NCBI GenBank assembly: GCA_013433145.1 | Contig: CM024172.1 | Location: forward strand, 3,036,501 to 3,100,500 | DNA length: 64,000 bases | Direction of reading: 5' to 3' | Source of the DNA: Ascaris suum | Lineage: Eukaryota; Nematoda; Chromadorea; Rhabditida; Ascarididae | Part shown: piece after piece, positions 25,188-38,893 of the stretch | How the letters are laid out: each line of letters starts with the position of its first letter | Position numbering within the stretch: position 1 is the stretch's first letter | Notes under the pieces: model-generated | The model's database searches: none | The model's input: only the letters and a program-made list of their open reading frames with translations | What the model was told of the DNA's origin: nothing | Position numbers and translations under genes: made by a program

Positions 25188-25267
25188 GACAAAAGCGCCA
25201 CTCGACAGTGAAAGTTATGGAAAAAAGCGCCACTCTGCTATTAAAGCTGCAGACAAAAGCGCCACTC
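25188..25267. repeat. Three spaced copies of AAAAGCGCCACTC
   Basis: The 13-mer AAAAGCGCCACTC occurs three times (within 25188-25203, 25219-25235 and 25252-25267) at spacings of about 31-33 bp, each preceded by GAC or GGAA. The array lies about 155-235 bp upstream of the CRELD start codon, i.e. in its probable promoter. It is either a diverged short tandem repeat or a set of protein-binding sites. Confidence 0.7.
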
Positions 25268-26265
25268 GATAAAAGACCCAACTGCTTTTCAACAACTAAG
25301 TTAAAATGAAGAATGTATAAATATTCATCTACGTGAAATAAAGTGAATGCATGAATGCTAGAATATTTTATTAACTTATTCGCTCTTATAGAGCAAAATT
25401 CGTTGCTCAAGATATAGGAATAAGGGTCAATCTCGCAACTTCACCACCTCCAGCCTCAACTCTCCTTAGAACGGAGATTAGTAAAACCTTCTACGCACCT
25501 CACCTTTCATGACTGTGGAAAACACGTTTAATGATTGCATTTATTACGGTTTATGAAGGGCGATGCAAATCATCACACGTCAGCATAACGAACGCACGAA
25601 CTTTTCAAGATGAGCATCACGATCGAACAATGTCATGCTGCAATTCTTATTTTTGAGACAGAAGGGCTTTCAAACGAGGAGAACAAAGTGATTTCATTTT
25701 TATCGTATTTTATTTCAAAGTACCACAATGGGAAAAGGTGCCTTAGGTATATAAATATGAAATAACAAAAAAAAGAGGGAAATACATTCGAAAAACTACA
25801 ATTTGGATGAACGAAAATTCAGTATGTAAGAGCAGAAATATACTGCAAATCGAAACAACTCAATCGGATTTTAAAATGCGAAAGGGTGGGTGCATTAATG
25901 GTATCGGTAGGCGGGAAGTACACCTCAATTTCGCACAATTGAAATAGGAAAGTAAACGAGAACGTTGTTTGTGCTGCATGATCTGAAACTGACGTCGTTC
26001 GAGGAGACGCTAACTGTCCTTCGGATGTCATGGAAGGCGCACACAATTTTATAACAAAAGATCGAGCCGGATTTTAGTCAGTAATATTCCAATGAATTCA
26101 GTTTGAAGTTTTGAGGCTCATAATGTAAATTAGCTGTAGAGACAACGAGAAGCTTTGCGAAAAGGAATATAGATGAAACGCTCGTGGACATTCTCCAGCA
26201 GATAACCAAATAGAGAGACCTCACGGGAGTACAGTACTCCGTTAGGATTGTTTGCATCACCTCAC
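25268..26265. other. Intergenic, nothing recognised
   Basis: AT-rich DNA upstream of CRELD. Short ORFs only; no splice-flanked coding stretch, RNA gene or repeat was seen. Confidence 0.5.
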
Positions 26266-26306
26266 CTGCATTATCAGGCTCAAAACTATTGAGCCTGATA
26301 ATGCAG
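26266..26306. repeat. Perfect 18-bp inverted repeat, 5-nt loop
   Basis: CTGCATTATCAGGCTCAA at 26266-26283 is exactly the reverse complement of 26289-26306, with loop AACTA. The transcript of either strand would form an uninterrupted 18-bp stem. The loop-side sequence TCAAAACTATTGA recurs immediately downstream near 26318-26330, so part of the element is also duplicated. Confidence 0.95.
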
Positions 26307-26446
26307 TTTATCTGTAATCAAAACTATTGAAGCTGAATTCACTGCAATATTGGAGGCTAAAATTTAGCTTCATTTTTTACTTAAAATTGTGTGTGACTTT
26401 CGCAAATCCCATAGAAATATTTCATCTTTACTCCTCTTCGACACAA

Positions 26447-26449
<3 letters not shown>

Positions 26450-26510
<61 letters not shown>
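26450..26510. repeat. (TA)30 microsatellite
   Basis: Uninterrupted 61-bp TA run. It is followed at 26543-26578 by two 15-bp copies of ATTAACTAAGTAAGC spaced 21 bp apart. Confidence 0.97.
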
Positions 26511-26513
<3 letters not shown>

Positions 26514-26899
26514 ATTAATAAGTATTTAGTTATTATATATATATTAACTAAGTAAGCGAAGTAATTAACTAAGTAAGCTAATAAATTTATAGACGCACAG
26601 ACCATTTCATTGCAAAAAGTTTTGCTTTACAGTCTCATCGGACAATGCAGAGTATCTTTTCCGACTGATTCGATACGGATGCGAACATTCTTCCGAAACA
26701 CTGCAGAAGATCGATGATCGGTCAGCTTAAACCCGACACAGAGATTTATACCTCTCCGACGATATGCAGCAAGAACGAATCCGCCAACGCTCAACAGCAT
26801 AGAGCAGCCGAAATGAAAGGCCGAATCGCAGATGAGAAAACGGCATAGCAATGCATTAATTGAATTGCCGAAATGTTCGCGTTGGCAATATTACATCAC

Positions 26900-29800
26900 T
26901 TGCTCCTATTTCTGACAAAAGTGCAAAAGAGACCGGAGCTATAGCGAAACCGAAGCAGGACCAACAGCGAAAGCATTAAATTAAAGTAAAATGCATAAGC
27001 ACCTCAGCCTCACATAATATCCATCCGTGCATCTATACATAACTGCACAGATCACAGGTCGAGCAGATCACAGGTCGAGTGGTTCAGGCACAATCGGTAT
27101 GCACAACGCTCATGGAGGCACATCGATGCGCCATCGCCCGAGGAAGCTAGGGAGGAAGGTTTTGACACACCAAGCAATCCCATTCAATCCTTGGAACACC
27201 TCAGCTGTTTCTGCAAGTAAATAAGCGAATGGCGTTCGGCAGCACCTTTACTGGTTGAAATAATGGCATGCACAGGTTGCTTCTTCTTGCATTCGTGGAT
27301 AAGTGGGAGTTCTGAGCCTTCACAAACTATGCGGCAGTGTAGTAATATCCACGCCTGCCTAATCGGCACTTGAGAGACAGCTGCTACCCAATAGTCAGAC
27401 TGCTGAGTTTGACTTCCGAGAATACTGTTACCTCCAGGCTCGCCAGAAACAAAGGTGATCACCTGAACCCATTGAAAATCGAGGTAATTCAGACAGTGCT
27501 ATATCGTTGCTCATTGTACAAGAGCCATCAAACAACAAAGTGCTGCCGAAAACGATACTCGCTGCTCTATAGTCGACGTAGTCCATCCTGATGCGACCAT
27601 TGCAAGCGAGTTACGCATGCTAAGCATCTGGGCAATCTCACGATGAATCTCATTCGGTTCGGAATTAGAAGGAAATATGTTTGCAGCAACTGTTCATTTG
27701 CCGCGACCTTCCCCTGTTATCGTTAGGTGTCTGCTCGTGAAGGCCGACTTGCCATTCGTGAAGCGCCGCAGGTTAAAATATTTCACCATTTGCGCAACGG
27801 ACATTCCGAGACCAACGAAGCAAAGACTGTTTACCCAAGTTTTTCGCTGTTCACCTAAGTTTACCGGCCGGAAGTCCATACTCACGCCGAGGCAACAGCA
27901 CGTCAATATCAATCTGCAGATTTTTCGCGAGGGCTGATAACGCATAAGTGCCAATTCACACTGATTGCGCAGGTCCATTGGAACGATAATATTTCCACAC
28001 CGTGAATTGCTCGACCCGCAGTTTTCAAGACTCTAAGACAAACCGTTCAGCTGCTCCAGTAACCATCGAGATGCTATGCCATCTACCGCAGTGGTTCAAC
28101 TTGCCAAAAGTTTTCGTTCGGTGCAGTGAAAACAGTTCGCATCACCATAATTCGCTGACGTCTTTGCATGAAACGGGTCCAAGTGATATTCTCGCTATAG
28201 ATTTACCTTTAATTCGACGGAGAAGCAGGAATGACTCATTCAAACGTACACTCTACGATCTCGAAAGGGAGGAATTACTGAGAGAAGGAGTTCAAGGAAG
28301 CCTGCTCACCTAGAAGTACGCCCAAAGAGATCTCTAAAAATCGGACAATTGCTGAAGCCTTTCTCGGGCAGCATTTTCGAACTTGCTGTGACCTGGTTTG
28401 CATACGACAGCTCGATGGAACAAATTCATGGAGAAACACTTCAACCATAAACATGATATCTCGTACTCTTCAGCAGATATCTTATCTTTATTCGAGTTTG
28501 TCACGATTTACATTCATAACGGATAAAGAGTTTCTTTATTCGCAGTAGAAGGCGAGTTGTGTATGATGTTGAGGTCGATTCATAAGCATCGCGGCGAAAT
28601 GCTAAACGGTTGTGCTGACGATGGGCGGACTGTGATGTCACAACAGCTGATAAGTTAATGGATCATTTTGACGTGAAATTGCTCCCCGTATTAGTTGCTT
28701 ACCTACCAAGAGTTGCGCCACATGCTAACAATCCAGGATCGAATGGTCTGCACAGTTTATCACCGGTTAGGCTAATACGACGCTCAGCGGTGAATCTCCG
28801 GACCTGCAGAAACTTTGAACCTGATCCAGCGCAAAGTGCGTATCACTGCTGCGAGCGTATAAACTAAAGACATGGATGGAGAGAAACAGTGAACACGAGG
28901 GTATTTAGATGTTTCAGTGTATACTATTATGATGTGATCAGTGGTCCAATTTGTGGTCAGCTTATTGGTAACGGCCTTTTTGCGTTGAAAATGATGTTTC
29001 TTAAACCGATTTTCCAGCTATCTGATATCCTAAAGAATTCTCTCAAAAACGTCTCTTGTCGGCGTATTTCAACTGAGCTGCGCCATAGTAACTTGCTCTC
29101 GAGTGATTCATTTGAAGCGCAACAACCACAACTCGAACAAGCTGCATTCCTTCCCGCTGAGTGAACTGCATCCATCGAGTTTTCAGCTGTTCAGCTACTG
29201 CATTTCTTGTCGCAACTGCAGAAATATGCAGGCTGAATTAACTTGTTTCCAACTGTTGTCTTTCAGCATCATCCGTTCACACCTCTTTTATCCACTGATA
29301 ACCCTGTTGCAAATGAACAAGAATGGTTGGGATCACTGTCTTGCATTGTCTCCAAAACGTTTACTTGAACCGTGAGTGAGTAGACAAACTGTGTGAATGG
29401 TAGAGGATGATCTTATGAGCTTTTGGGATCGTGACCTATTGGAAGGCATGTTCAGCAATAAAGCATCTGAAGTGATCCAGCAAGCGGAGTGAACGCATGC
29501 TGCTCAAATTCTCTATAGGCACAACAGCTCCACTCAAGCGAACTTAGTCAAGCGTATTGGATGCTTTTCAAATGCAGCATGTTAACCATATGCTTCGTGA
29601 AGGAATTAAAAGGCATACTCTATAGAATGTAGAAGAAGTGATCCACCTACATGGTGATGTCTTCCTATAATATGTTATTAAATAGAGCCGAATCCTTGAA
29701 GCGGTGTACGAAATCTGTGCACTGTTGAGAGCCCACTCTAGTTGCTCTAATTACCACGGATGTGTATAGAATCCCTACAGCATTCTACGGATCGTCTATA

Positions 29801-30250
29801 TTTTCGTGTTAAACTCACAAATTTTTGCCGCCAAACCTTGCAGCCTTGTAAGCAATAATCACATTGCTGTAACAGACGATTACAGCATTATGAGAAATCC
29901 TATAAAACTGCAGCAGATCTCTGCAAATCTGAGCGGAAATAAGAGACTGGCGGAGAATCCCAACAGCCTCATAGGAGAATCGCTGCAGTCGTGTTGGGAA
30001 ACCACAAAGCTTAATACAATTCTGCGTGAAACCCGTGCAGTTATGTTTGAAATCCCTGAAGTCTCCTCGAGGAACTACTTAGGTCATTCCCTTAGCCTTG
30101 CAGGAGATCTCTACATTTCACACAACTATGCACTGAATCGCTACAAATTTGTAGGGATAATCTATTTATGGAATCTTCAAGGCATCGAAAAGTGTCCATA
30201 AAAATTCGTAGAAGACTTTTACAAACCTCCTGGCTTTTTCTAGCATTTTG
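26900..30250 (+). mobile_element. Probable decayed BEL/Pao-type retroelement
   Basis: This block is visibly richer in G+C and in short overlapping ORFs than its surroundings, as expected of a mutated coding element. The best protein clue is on the plus strand around 28930-29000: YYYDVISGPICGQL followed by NGLFALKMMF. It resembles the end of the BEL/Pao aspartic protease region (a DYYW-type motif, then LPSGL and an ALKT-like stretch). A second clue is SFWDRDLLEGMF near 29415-29455, where Pao polyproteins have a conserved FW-x-L-E segment before the reverse transcriptase. Many stops and frameshifts interrupt it. I found no reverse transcriptase catalytic motif, no integrase and no LTR pair. A 131-codon ORF (29806-30201) has no recognised domain. 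Confidence 0.27.
27048..27079. repeat. 16-bp tandem duplication
   Basis: CAGATCACAGGTCGAG is repeated exactly twice, head to tail, at 27048-27063 and 27064-27079, near the left edge of the decayed-element block. Confidence 0.95.
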
Positions 30251-30270
30251 CAATTTTGTAACTTGACGTT

Positions 30271-30300
30271 TTCAAGCGAACCATCAGGTGTTCGCTTGAA
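30271..30300. repeat. Perfect 11-bp inverted repeat, 8-nt loop
   Basis: TTCAAGCGAAC at 30271-30281 pairs exactly with 30290-30300; the loop is CATCAGGT. It sits just beyond the last open reading frame of the decayed-element block. A related palindromic TTCAAGCGAACTTGAA lies at about 34782-34797. Confidence 0.93.
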
Positions 30301-33300
30301 ATACTTATTGATTTGTAACATATTTTGATGGGCTCTTAGAGAGCTGCTGTAGCTTAGTATGAAGTCCTCTAGATGAGCGAGTTCATTGCAGCGTCATTTG
30401 AAGTACGAGTGGCTTTTAGGAAATCCTAAAAGCCTTCTGCAGAACCGCTGAACCTTCTCAGGAATTTATTATTGCCATATATAGACCGATGCAGCCCACT
30501 AGCTGACCCAGACATCCCTTCGATCTTGCACGAAATCACTACAGATGTATTAGAGGTCAGCGCAGTTCTCCAAGGAAGTGTTACCTTCAATAAAGATTTT
30601 TTAGTGGAATAAGAAGCTCATGATCGATCGCACTTCAGAACAAATAAAGAAAAAAGAATTCCACTTGATTGTCTGTTTCGCTAACGTGAATGTTGCACCT
30701 ATGTCACTATCTTATCGTCAGGTAAGAAGGATATTCTGTGGTAAATTTTTCATGAAGCCAGCATTTAAAGAATGTCATTGTAGGTAAATTTTTAAACCTT
30801 TTTTTTCGAATATTGTTTGAAGGTATATTCAATTAATTTTCTTGTCTCATTAATCAATAAGTTTTTCAATTACTTCTGCCTGATCGATAATTGCTAAATG
30901 ATGAGTTGAAAATCCACAAATGAACGAAAAGAGAGATGAGAAATGAGCAGCGTTGAAGATCTTTGATCTAGCTGTGCCTTATGTTTACTGGGGCACCGTA
31001 TGCTAATGGGATAGGATAGGAAAATGAGGAGCGACTTGTTGAGCCGGATCGGTCTCTTTAAAAATTATGATGTTCTTATTCTACTCCTTATAGCAGAAAA
31101 TATATTCATATTTCCGTAGAATAAAGCAGTAAGTTAAACTTCTCTCAGTATTGTTAATTCAATTACATAACTCTACAAATTAATTTTTCAGTTAAAGCAT
31201 CAGATATGCTCTAGTTAAGCTTGATCCAACTTGTTATCTCGACCGTCTAGCAAATACCACAAGATGAGGCACTTTAAAGTGCACGATAAGATTCCAAATG
31301 CAAATAACTGCAATAGTGTTTAGAGGGAGAAATTTGGAAGATTGTGTTAGAGGATGTGGCATGACTTGCGCTTTTGCACTTCCGCTCGCCAGATCAACCA
31401 TCTCCCTCCTTAACTGCCAAAGAATACCTACCTAAACTATATCCAAGAATGGGCACAATTTCAACAGATGCGACCGTTGATACCAGAGATCAGTTTCTTT
31501 GTGGCGCCGAGCAACGTGAAATGAAAACTTAACCGATGCCATGGGAAGATTTTGTACCGTTATGTAAATATATTCGATGCTTATTTTAGTATTTTGGAAG
31601 CAATTTGAACTGAACGGATGAAAAGAATTTTGAAGCTATGAGCACCGCCGAAAGAGTGAAGAGTTGAGTAAGTTAGAATGACGCAGCAGTTTTGAAGCAT
31701 GGAGCAAAATGAAGCATTGATTATTGAGTAAGAACGCCTTATCGACAGAGAGACAGACCGACACAAACATTAATACGCACAAAGACGATATCATAATCCA
31801 CTTTAAGTTACCATAAAAATTTTGCATATGAAATTTTAAGCTCTACTGATTTGCATATATCTTGCAATTCATATTTTAACCCTTATTAGATATATTAAAA
31901 GAACAAACTAATAGTAATTTATTGCTTTCAAAATCGAAATTAAAATCATTCTCGAGTGGACAATAAACGTTTGCAAAAATCTCGTAGTCATTTCATTTAG
32001 GAAAATATTAGCACAATATCAAATCGATTGAGTACTCACGTCTTCATAGAATATTATTCTTTCAATCGAACTTCATACCTGTTGCATCGAATAATTCGGC
32101 TGATTTTTAACAAAGGATTCGATTATTTTCGATAGACAATATTTATTTTCGTCGTTAAATAAAAAAGATTCCCACCGGAGCAATCGTTGTAAAACTTCAG
32201 TTCATAAATTTCAGAAAGCGCCACATAACAATATCCGTTTTCCCATACGATCATACCAGAAATAATTGCCAAAGAGGAGTTTGCAGATAATCGTATATGC
32301 GAATCACGGACACGTGCAGCACCATAATATTGTATGATCCATTCCTACTGATAAGGAGTGCATAAACCTTTATTGGTACATCTTAACGATCATAAAATCT
32401 TTCATATTGAATGACAATCCACAATTGCTGTTGTGATCACTCAAAGAGGAGGGTATCAATAACACAATATTTCCATAAGCAATGAATAAATAGGTGAATT
32501 ATGCAAATCACCGAATATAAAGTTTCATGGATATAGCACTGATTTCGTATCGTTTTGCCTATACATTCTTAGAGAATCGAATAAGCCTACAGATTAGAGC
32601 ACATAACGTACCTTTAAGATTAGATATTCGAACTCATCACAAATATGATGAAGTTAGTTAAAAGTTGTCTCGACTAGGCAGACAATATTTCGTAAAATGA
32701 AATGATACTACTCGCCATGCTCTGGATGTATTTGATTCAAACGATAAGAAAAACGAAGCGGAAATTCGAGAAGCAGCAATCGAGACGAGAACACTTTTGC
32801 GAGGATTAAGCACGGTGTTGGATTGCTTCGGGCAGCAGCCTTCTCAACACAAGAATCGTAACGGAGTCCGACGAGTGCGAAGAGCCCGCTTTTCGATACA
32901 ACTTCCTAAATGCTTGTTATTGTATAGTATCGATTGCTTTTTCATGTGGGTAACTGTTGATCAGCGGTCATAATTTCATTTATTTTTTTCCAATGGGCAA
33001 TTGTTGATTAGCAATCATCATTTCTTGTACTTACTTGTTATGTTTATTAAAACTGAACACTGCCGAGTTAACTGTTCACACTGTGGTGAGTATTGTTGGC
33101 GAAGTGTTTCAGTTCAGTTGAATGATTTAAATCAAAAGTTTCCAAAAATGAGGCCAGTGTTTCAGAATATGACAGCCTTGCGGCCTAGTTTATCTCAACT
33201 TTTTTGTCTTTTGGCTGCGTAAATGACAAATTGAGTTGCCCAATCGATTCGCAAAACGAAAACCACAGGCGTTTCATACCGCCATCTTCTATAGGAGTCG

Positions 33301-36300
33301 ATCTTCAAGTGTTTCTTTTTTGCTATGAATTCATCACTTTTAATATATGCAAATGCCGCTCATAGAGAGAGGGCTTATCTAATTCATCCAATTTATCAGC
33401 CTTATCAGTTGATAACATCCACCATGACCTTCAGCAACCTTGTTCCCTCGTAGGCCGTTTGATTAAATTGTTAAAATTTGTGGTTACGCTTTCTAGTCCA
33501 TTACGCGATTATCTCTTCGAATCCAATTTAGTTTTGTACTCTATTCATTTGCTTTGCAATTATTTCTCACTGTTTTACCTCTAATAGCTTTTTCTAGTGC
33601 AAAAAAGCACTCCATAATTAAATTGAGTTCGTTCTCTTCATAAATAATCTCAACGATGGAGATAGGTATCACATTATGAGCAGCACTTCGTAAAATCAAT
33701 TTTGAATGAATTTTCAATCAGCACTTCCTAATGAATCAGCACTCCCAAATCTCATTTAGGTAGAAAGCAATAGACAAAAGTAAAATCCTATATTCGTATT
33801 AAAAAAAGTGAATTCCCGTATACACAAATATGGGTTGGGGATTTTTATGGCTTCAAGGCCAAATTTGTGATCAGAAATGACAGATAATTACACAACACTA
33901 TGGACTTTTTAGTTACGCCTACCATAATCGGCAAATTGCATTGTGCGAATGCAAAAGAATCCCATTCAATGTATTGCTGCGATAAAACCTCCTATCTTTG
34001 GCATTCACTTCAATTTCGTGTTGTTTAGTTCCATTGAATAAAAAAAAAATTCTGTTTTTGTTTCAAGAGAAATTTTATCCAAAAACACTCTTTGCCTATA
34101 TAGCCTAATTTCTTTATATGAATGACCATCAATAGTGATACTATTTTTGACCGGCCAAGTTAATATCACTCCATATAATTAACAGATCAAGTAAATCAAA
34201 TAAAATTGATTGCAAAGCACATCAAACACAAAATGCATCAAAGGACAATAAAATTTCGACCAGAAAACAAGACGCCTCGCTTTAATTCATTGCATGAATA
34301 GCCCATTATTCCAATAAATGCTTACTATTACCCAATCACTACGGCGAAAGAGTCTTAAAAGTGGAAAAAATTCAACTTCTGCTTCAAAAATTTGCATAAT
34401 ACACTCCTTTACAATAAAACTGCATGAAAAAAAAAAGTCGACATAAGAGGCTTAATTCACCCATATGAATACTACTAAGTGATAAATTAATATTGACATC
34501 TAAAAACATTGATGGCCTTGAATATTAATGCTAATTAAGATCGTTATTTAACAAAGCAACATTTCGTTGCAATAAAAGATCTCCTATACACCTCATGTGT
34601 TTGCTCCATTTTATAAGAAAAAAGTCGGCAGCTGTTTCTTATAGGCGATCAGCTCCTCGAAAGTTTTTGCTAAAAAATTCCAATTTATCCCGTGATGAGA
34701 GCAATTTCAAAAATAATACCCCTCCTTTACTACTTTACTACGATTGGCATAAAGGATTCACAGTAACTTTTTGCTCTTCTTTCAAGCGAACTTGAATCTG
34801 CGAATTCTGCAATGATATTTTTTTTCCCGATAATTTTGCATTTCTCATTATGTTGAACGTCACCGCAGATATATTCTCTTTTAAGCATCTATGTGCTATG
34901 CATGAATTTCGACCCCCACATATTTGAATCGTTTTTTAAAATAGAGTTTGCCTTTTATATTTCTGTCGACCTGGTTGTTCCCAAAAATTGCTATGTTCAC
35001 CTGTGTCCCATTTTACTGCATCAATTGCGTCCATCCAGAGCATAGAATAATGATGACCTTTTGGGCAACTACATGCTTAATAAATAGAAAAAAAGGAAGA
35101 AATATAAATAGTAGTGCTGTTTATATTAGCAATATGATGTGAGGTGTTACGCAAATTTTGTTATTGCGAATAAATCGAGTCCTTTCGCATATTAAGTTGT
35201 CTATGTTTTCACGTAACGTCGTCTTCCCCTCTTGATTTCTTATCAATCAGGAAAGGTCTCAATTATTTCGTGGAGCAATTACACAAATTTGTGGCTGCCA
35301 CAAAACAGTATTCATCGTGATAGTAATAAAGGGCGAAAGCGGCGGAAGGAATAGCACTGAAAACGAGTGGTATGCTAGTGGCATTATCTGATTCGATGGA
35401 TTCAGATGCACTATTATCGAGCCACGATCGTCCGTCGACACCGATCTGATAATCGTTATTGTTTTGTTTATGTCTGCAATCTGTAGAAATTCAGCGGTTT
35501 CATTTATCCCACCTGAACCTCAAGCTAATATAGTGGCAGGTACTTTGTCTCGCTCGCTGCTTGTCACCTTAGCGGACACGACTTTCTAGATTGGCATCCT
35601 TTTAGGGAGTAAACGGTGCCTGTTTATAACAAAGCGGTCACTTATATAATTTTCATCGCTGCTTTGTCCTTTGAATAATCAGCAACCTAAAACGTGAAGA
35701 GAATTATGATGGAAATCTGCGAAATATGCCAACATCTAAGTACGTCCTAGGCTTGATGCCAACAATGATTGATAGATCGCTTGTGAAAAGTGTCTGAGTC
35801 ATGTGGCCGGTTATGAACCGCTTCGGCAACGCTATTTTTCGCAGCGAAGCAATTAGACAATGCACTGTAAAGAATCGGAGAACAATATAAAAAATTTGCA
35901 GTACCCCTTGATAGATGATGGCAAATTCACAGGTTTTCAACATCCAAAATTTACAGCATGGCAAACCCAAAATACCTATGAGTTTATCTGGATTCCTTAC
36001 TTACACCTATTACGTCTACTCCAAAAATTAGAGATTCCAGAAGCAACCATTTTCGACTGTGCCAAAGCGTCCACACTGGAATAAACGATGAATGGTAGGT
36101 TCAACGTCTCTTAAACACCTTGCTTGGTATGCCTGTCTCGCATCGTTTTTGATGCTCCGTTTATTTCGAATGCCTTTAGTTGATTCATGAATGCGACAAC
36201 GTCATATTTCCGGCACCACTGTTTTCATCGTCACCGCTCACGCGATGCGTTATTTGATATCGTTTCTGCTCTCTCTTAGACAGGGAGTCAGGTTTTTTCT

Positions 36301-38893
36301 CTTCAAACACAAATCCGAAAGTTTTTCTCGTTTTCTGTTGATCAACTCTCATTTATTTACTTTTTTTTTTCACTGCGTTCTTCAATTTTAATGACTTTCC
36401 CGAGCTGTCGCGATCAATAACCAATGTAACGATAGTCTTCTCTTGTCAAAACGCCAAGCATCATTTAAATAAAATTCTTTTTATTCAACGTACATTGTGT
36501 TGAGAGATGATAAGGTAATCCAAAACGAGAATGATGACAAAGCCAACAGCACAAACAATGGCTAATTGAAAAATCGATCGGCAGCAAGGAACATCTGGTA
36601 GTTGAGATAAACTGCAAAATAATTTGAGAAATTTCTGACAGTAAATGAGACGAAAGACGAGAAAAGAGGGGAGCAGCATCAACAGTGCGCTCACATTCTC
36701 CCCCCTCCCCTTCCTCTGTCTCCACCTTCCACGCTTTCAAGATCTGTCTAAATCAGAAAGGATTAGCGTGAATAGTTGAGTGAACTTTTTCCACTTTGCG
36801 GAGCCCTACCGCGTACAAAAAGCTTACGCACATAGAAATAAAAAAGAACAACTACAGCACCCGAAAAGAAATTCGCTAAAGCAATAGTTGTCAATAAAAT
36901 TTCTCACTTTTTAATTATATTTTATAAACAATAGATCACTATAAAATTTTAACAACAAATGTGAAGAATTACAGTTAAATACTCTTTCTTATCGAATATT
37001 ATTAGAGAAGAAATTCGGGAAGAGAATTATTGAAGCTGCACTGTTTGTTTAGTATAATGGGTTCCATTGTATCATTAATTTCAGATGCCAAAAAAATTCA
37101 AGCCATCAAAATTTGCATAAATTTAGCCCGAAAAGTTAGCAGAAGAGGAGGAAAGCGGATCTTCCAAACGTTAGACTTCTCCGGAAAGTGGAGAAGGGAT
37201 AGGAGGGAGGAGTTCATTGATAGGGTAGTGCACAACCCCTCCTATGCTTTACCCCCTACTTCCACGCCTACGGACTATATACCTTTGAAATTTGCCGGAG
37301 TGAGCAAATAAACTTTCACTGTCATTTGCGATGAGCATCAAAACTGCTTTTGCGCTTTCTTTGGTTAATTTAGGGGAGAGAAAACAACGGAGAAAACATA
37401 TTACAACAGATGACACGGTATACGCTTTTTTTCAGTGCGAACCATCCGAGCAACCACTTTGTTCTAAAGCGATCGCTCTAATATCGGAATAGATCTTATC
37501 TTGATGGATAGTTGATATGAGGCAAAAACGATGCAGTAAATAAAGACTTGAGTAGGGTGTCCAAGCAAGTTAAATGATTGAGCGAATAGGATGCATCTCA
37601 GCGAGAGGCTCAAATGAATAGTAAAGGCGAAATGCAATCGCGATGTATGGCAAGTCGACATACGCAGACAGACGCAACACAAATATCGGATATTTGTAAC
37701 ACAATAACTTAATTTTGTTTTAAATTCATACAGACCCTCGACATTGCGCGCTTCATGAATAGAAAATTGGAAAGGCGGAATGTCGGCCTTGTATCACGTC
37801 AGTATTTTTTCCGTTTTATAAGCATAACTTAAAGGCATTCGCTTAAATAAATACCAAATGAGCTAACCAAATATGCTAACATAAGTGATATCTACAATAG
37901 TGACATGGTTTATATTTAGTTGTAACTGTTATATACAATTCAATAAGAGAACATTGGAAGTTTCTTTGTCGTAGAAGCACTGATCGAGTAGCAGAAAAAT
38001 TAACCCCGTCACAATGTAATATGGTGCGGGGTAGGCAACGTTTGACTCTTTTCCGCAATGTTTTTGTTGAGGTACGAACCCGAACAAAATGCTCTCCGAT
38101 TGGATTCTTTCGCCTCTCTCTTCCCTCGAAAATGCTTCTCCTCACATCATAATATCACGACCATGTTCATTCGTAGTAAAGGTTTATAAAGACGTGCAAA
38201 ACAATAGACTTATGTATACTAAGCAAAATTGTCTTAAGTAGTGTTAACTTGGAATGCTCTTTTTTTTTCAAGGCAGGAATTACGAAAAGACGGCTAAAAC
38301 TTGACGCAGATGAATCTTACACGATTTGACTGAGGAGAATTGGCAAATTTAAGACACAAAATAGGCTATTTGTAAAAACATTGCTCTATGTGTTCGCTGC
38401 AAATCTATGCAGAGTTTACTCATTTCAAGCACTTATTCGTAGAGAAAAACACAATATGACAATATGTACAGAAAAAAACAAACAAACAAACAAACAAACA
38501 AAAGAACGGAAAATCTCATATTGAATATAGTTTAGAGAACAATTAGTACTTCGTATTTTTTCTGCATCATCGAAGTGTTGCATTAATTTCAACAGTTATT
38601 GAGCGATGCATTATATGCATCTTTCTTGTTTTCTTTCTCATTCTATTCTCTGAACGTAACAAAATAAAAATACAAGAAATCTGCTTTCCGTCGAATGATA
38701 AACAATTCGGAAACGGAAACAATTGAAAGGTTTCACCTTTGAAAACATTGCTAAGTAGATGGGGCAAATTCTATTTTTTATTATTTGTGAACGTTCTAAG
38801 TCATCAACTGCTGATTTCTATGACAGCGTCCATAATCGACTCGATGACGAATCCGACGTTAACCATATTTCCCCAAAGAATTTAACCTAGAGC
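30301..38893. other. Gene-poor interval
   Basis: No gene supported. ORFs up to about 90 codons (for example 37030-37311 plus, 35704-35970 minus) lack splice context and recognisable motifs. A CAAA tetranucleotide run lies at 38479-38503. The rest is AT-rich sequence with no clear repeat or RNA gene. Confidence 0.5.
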
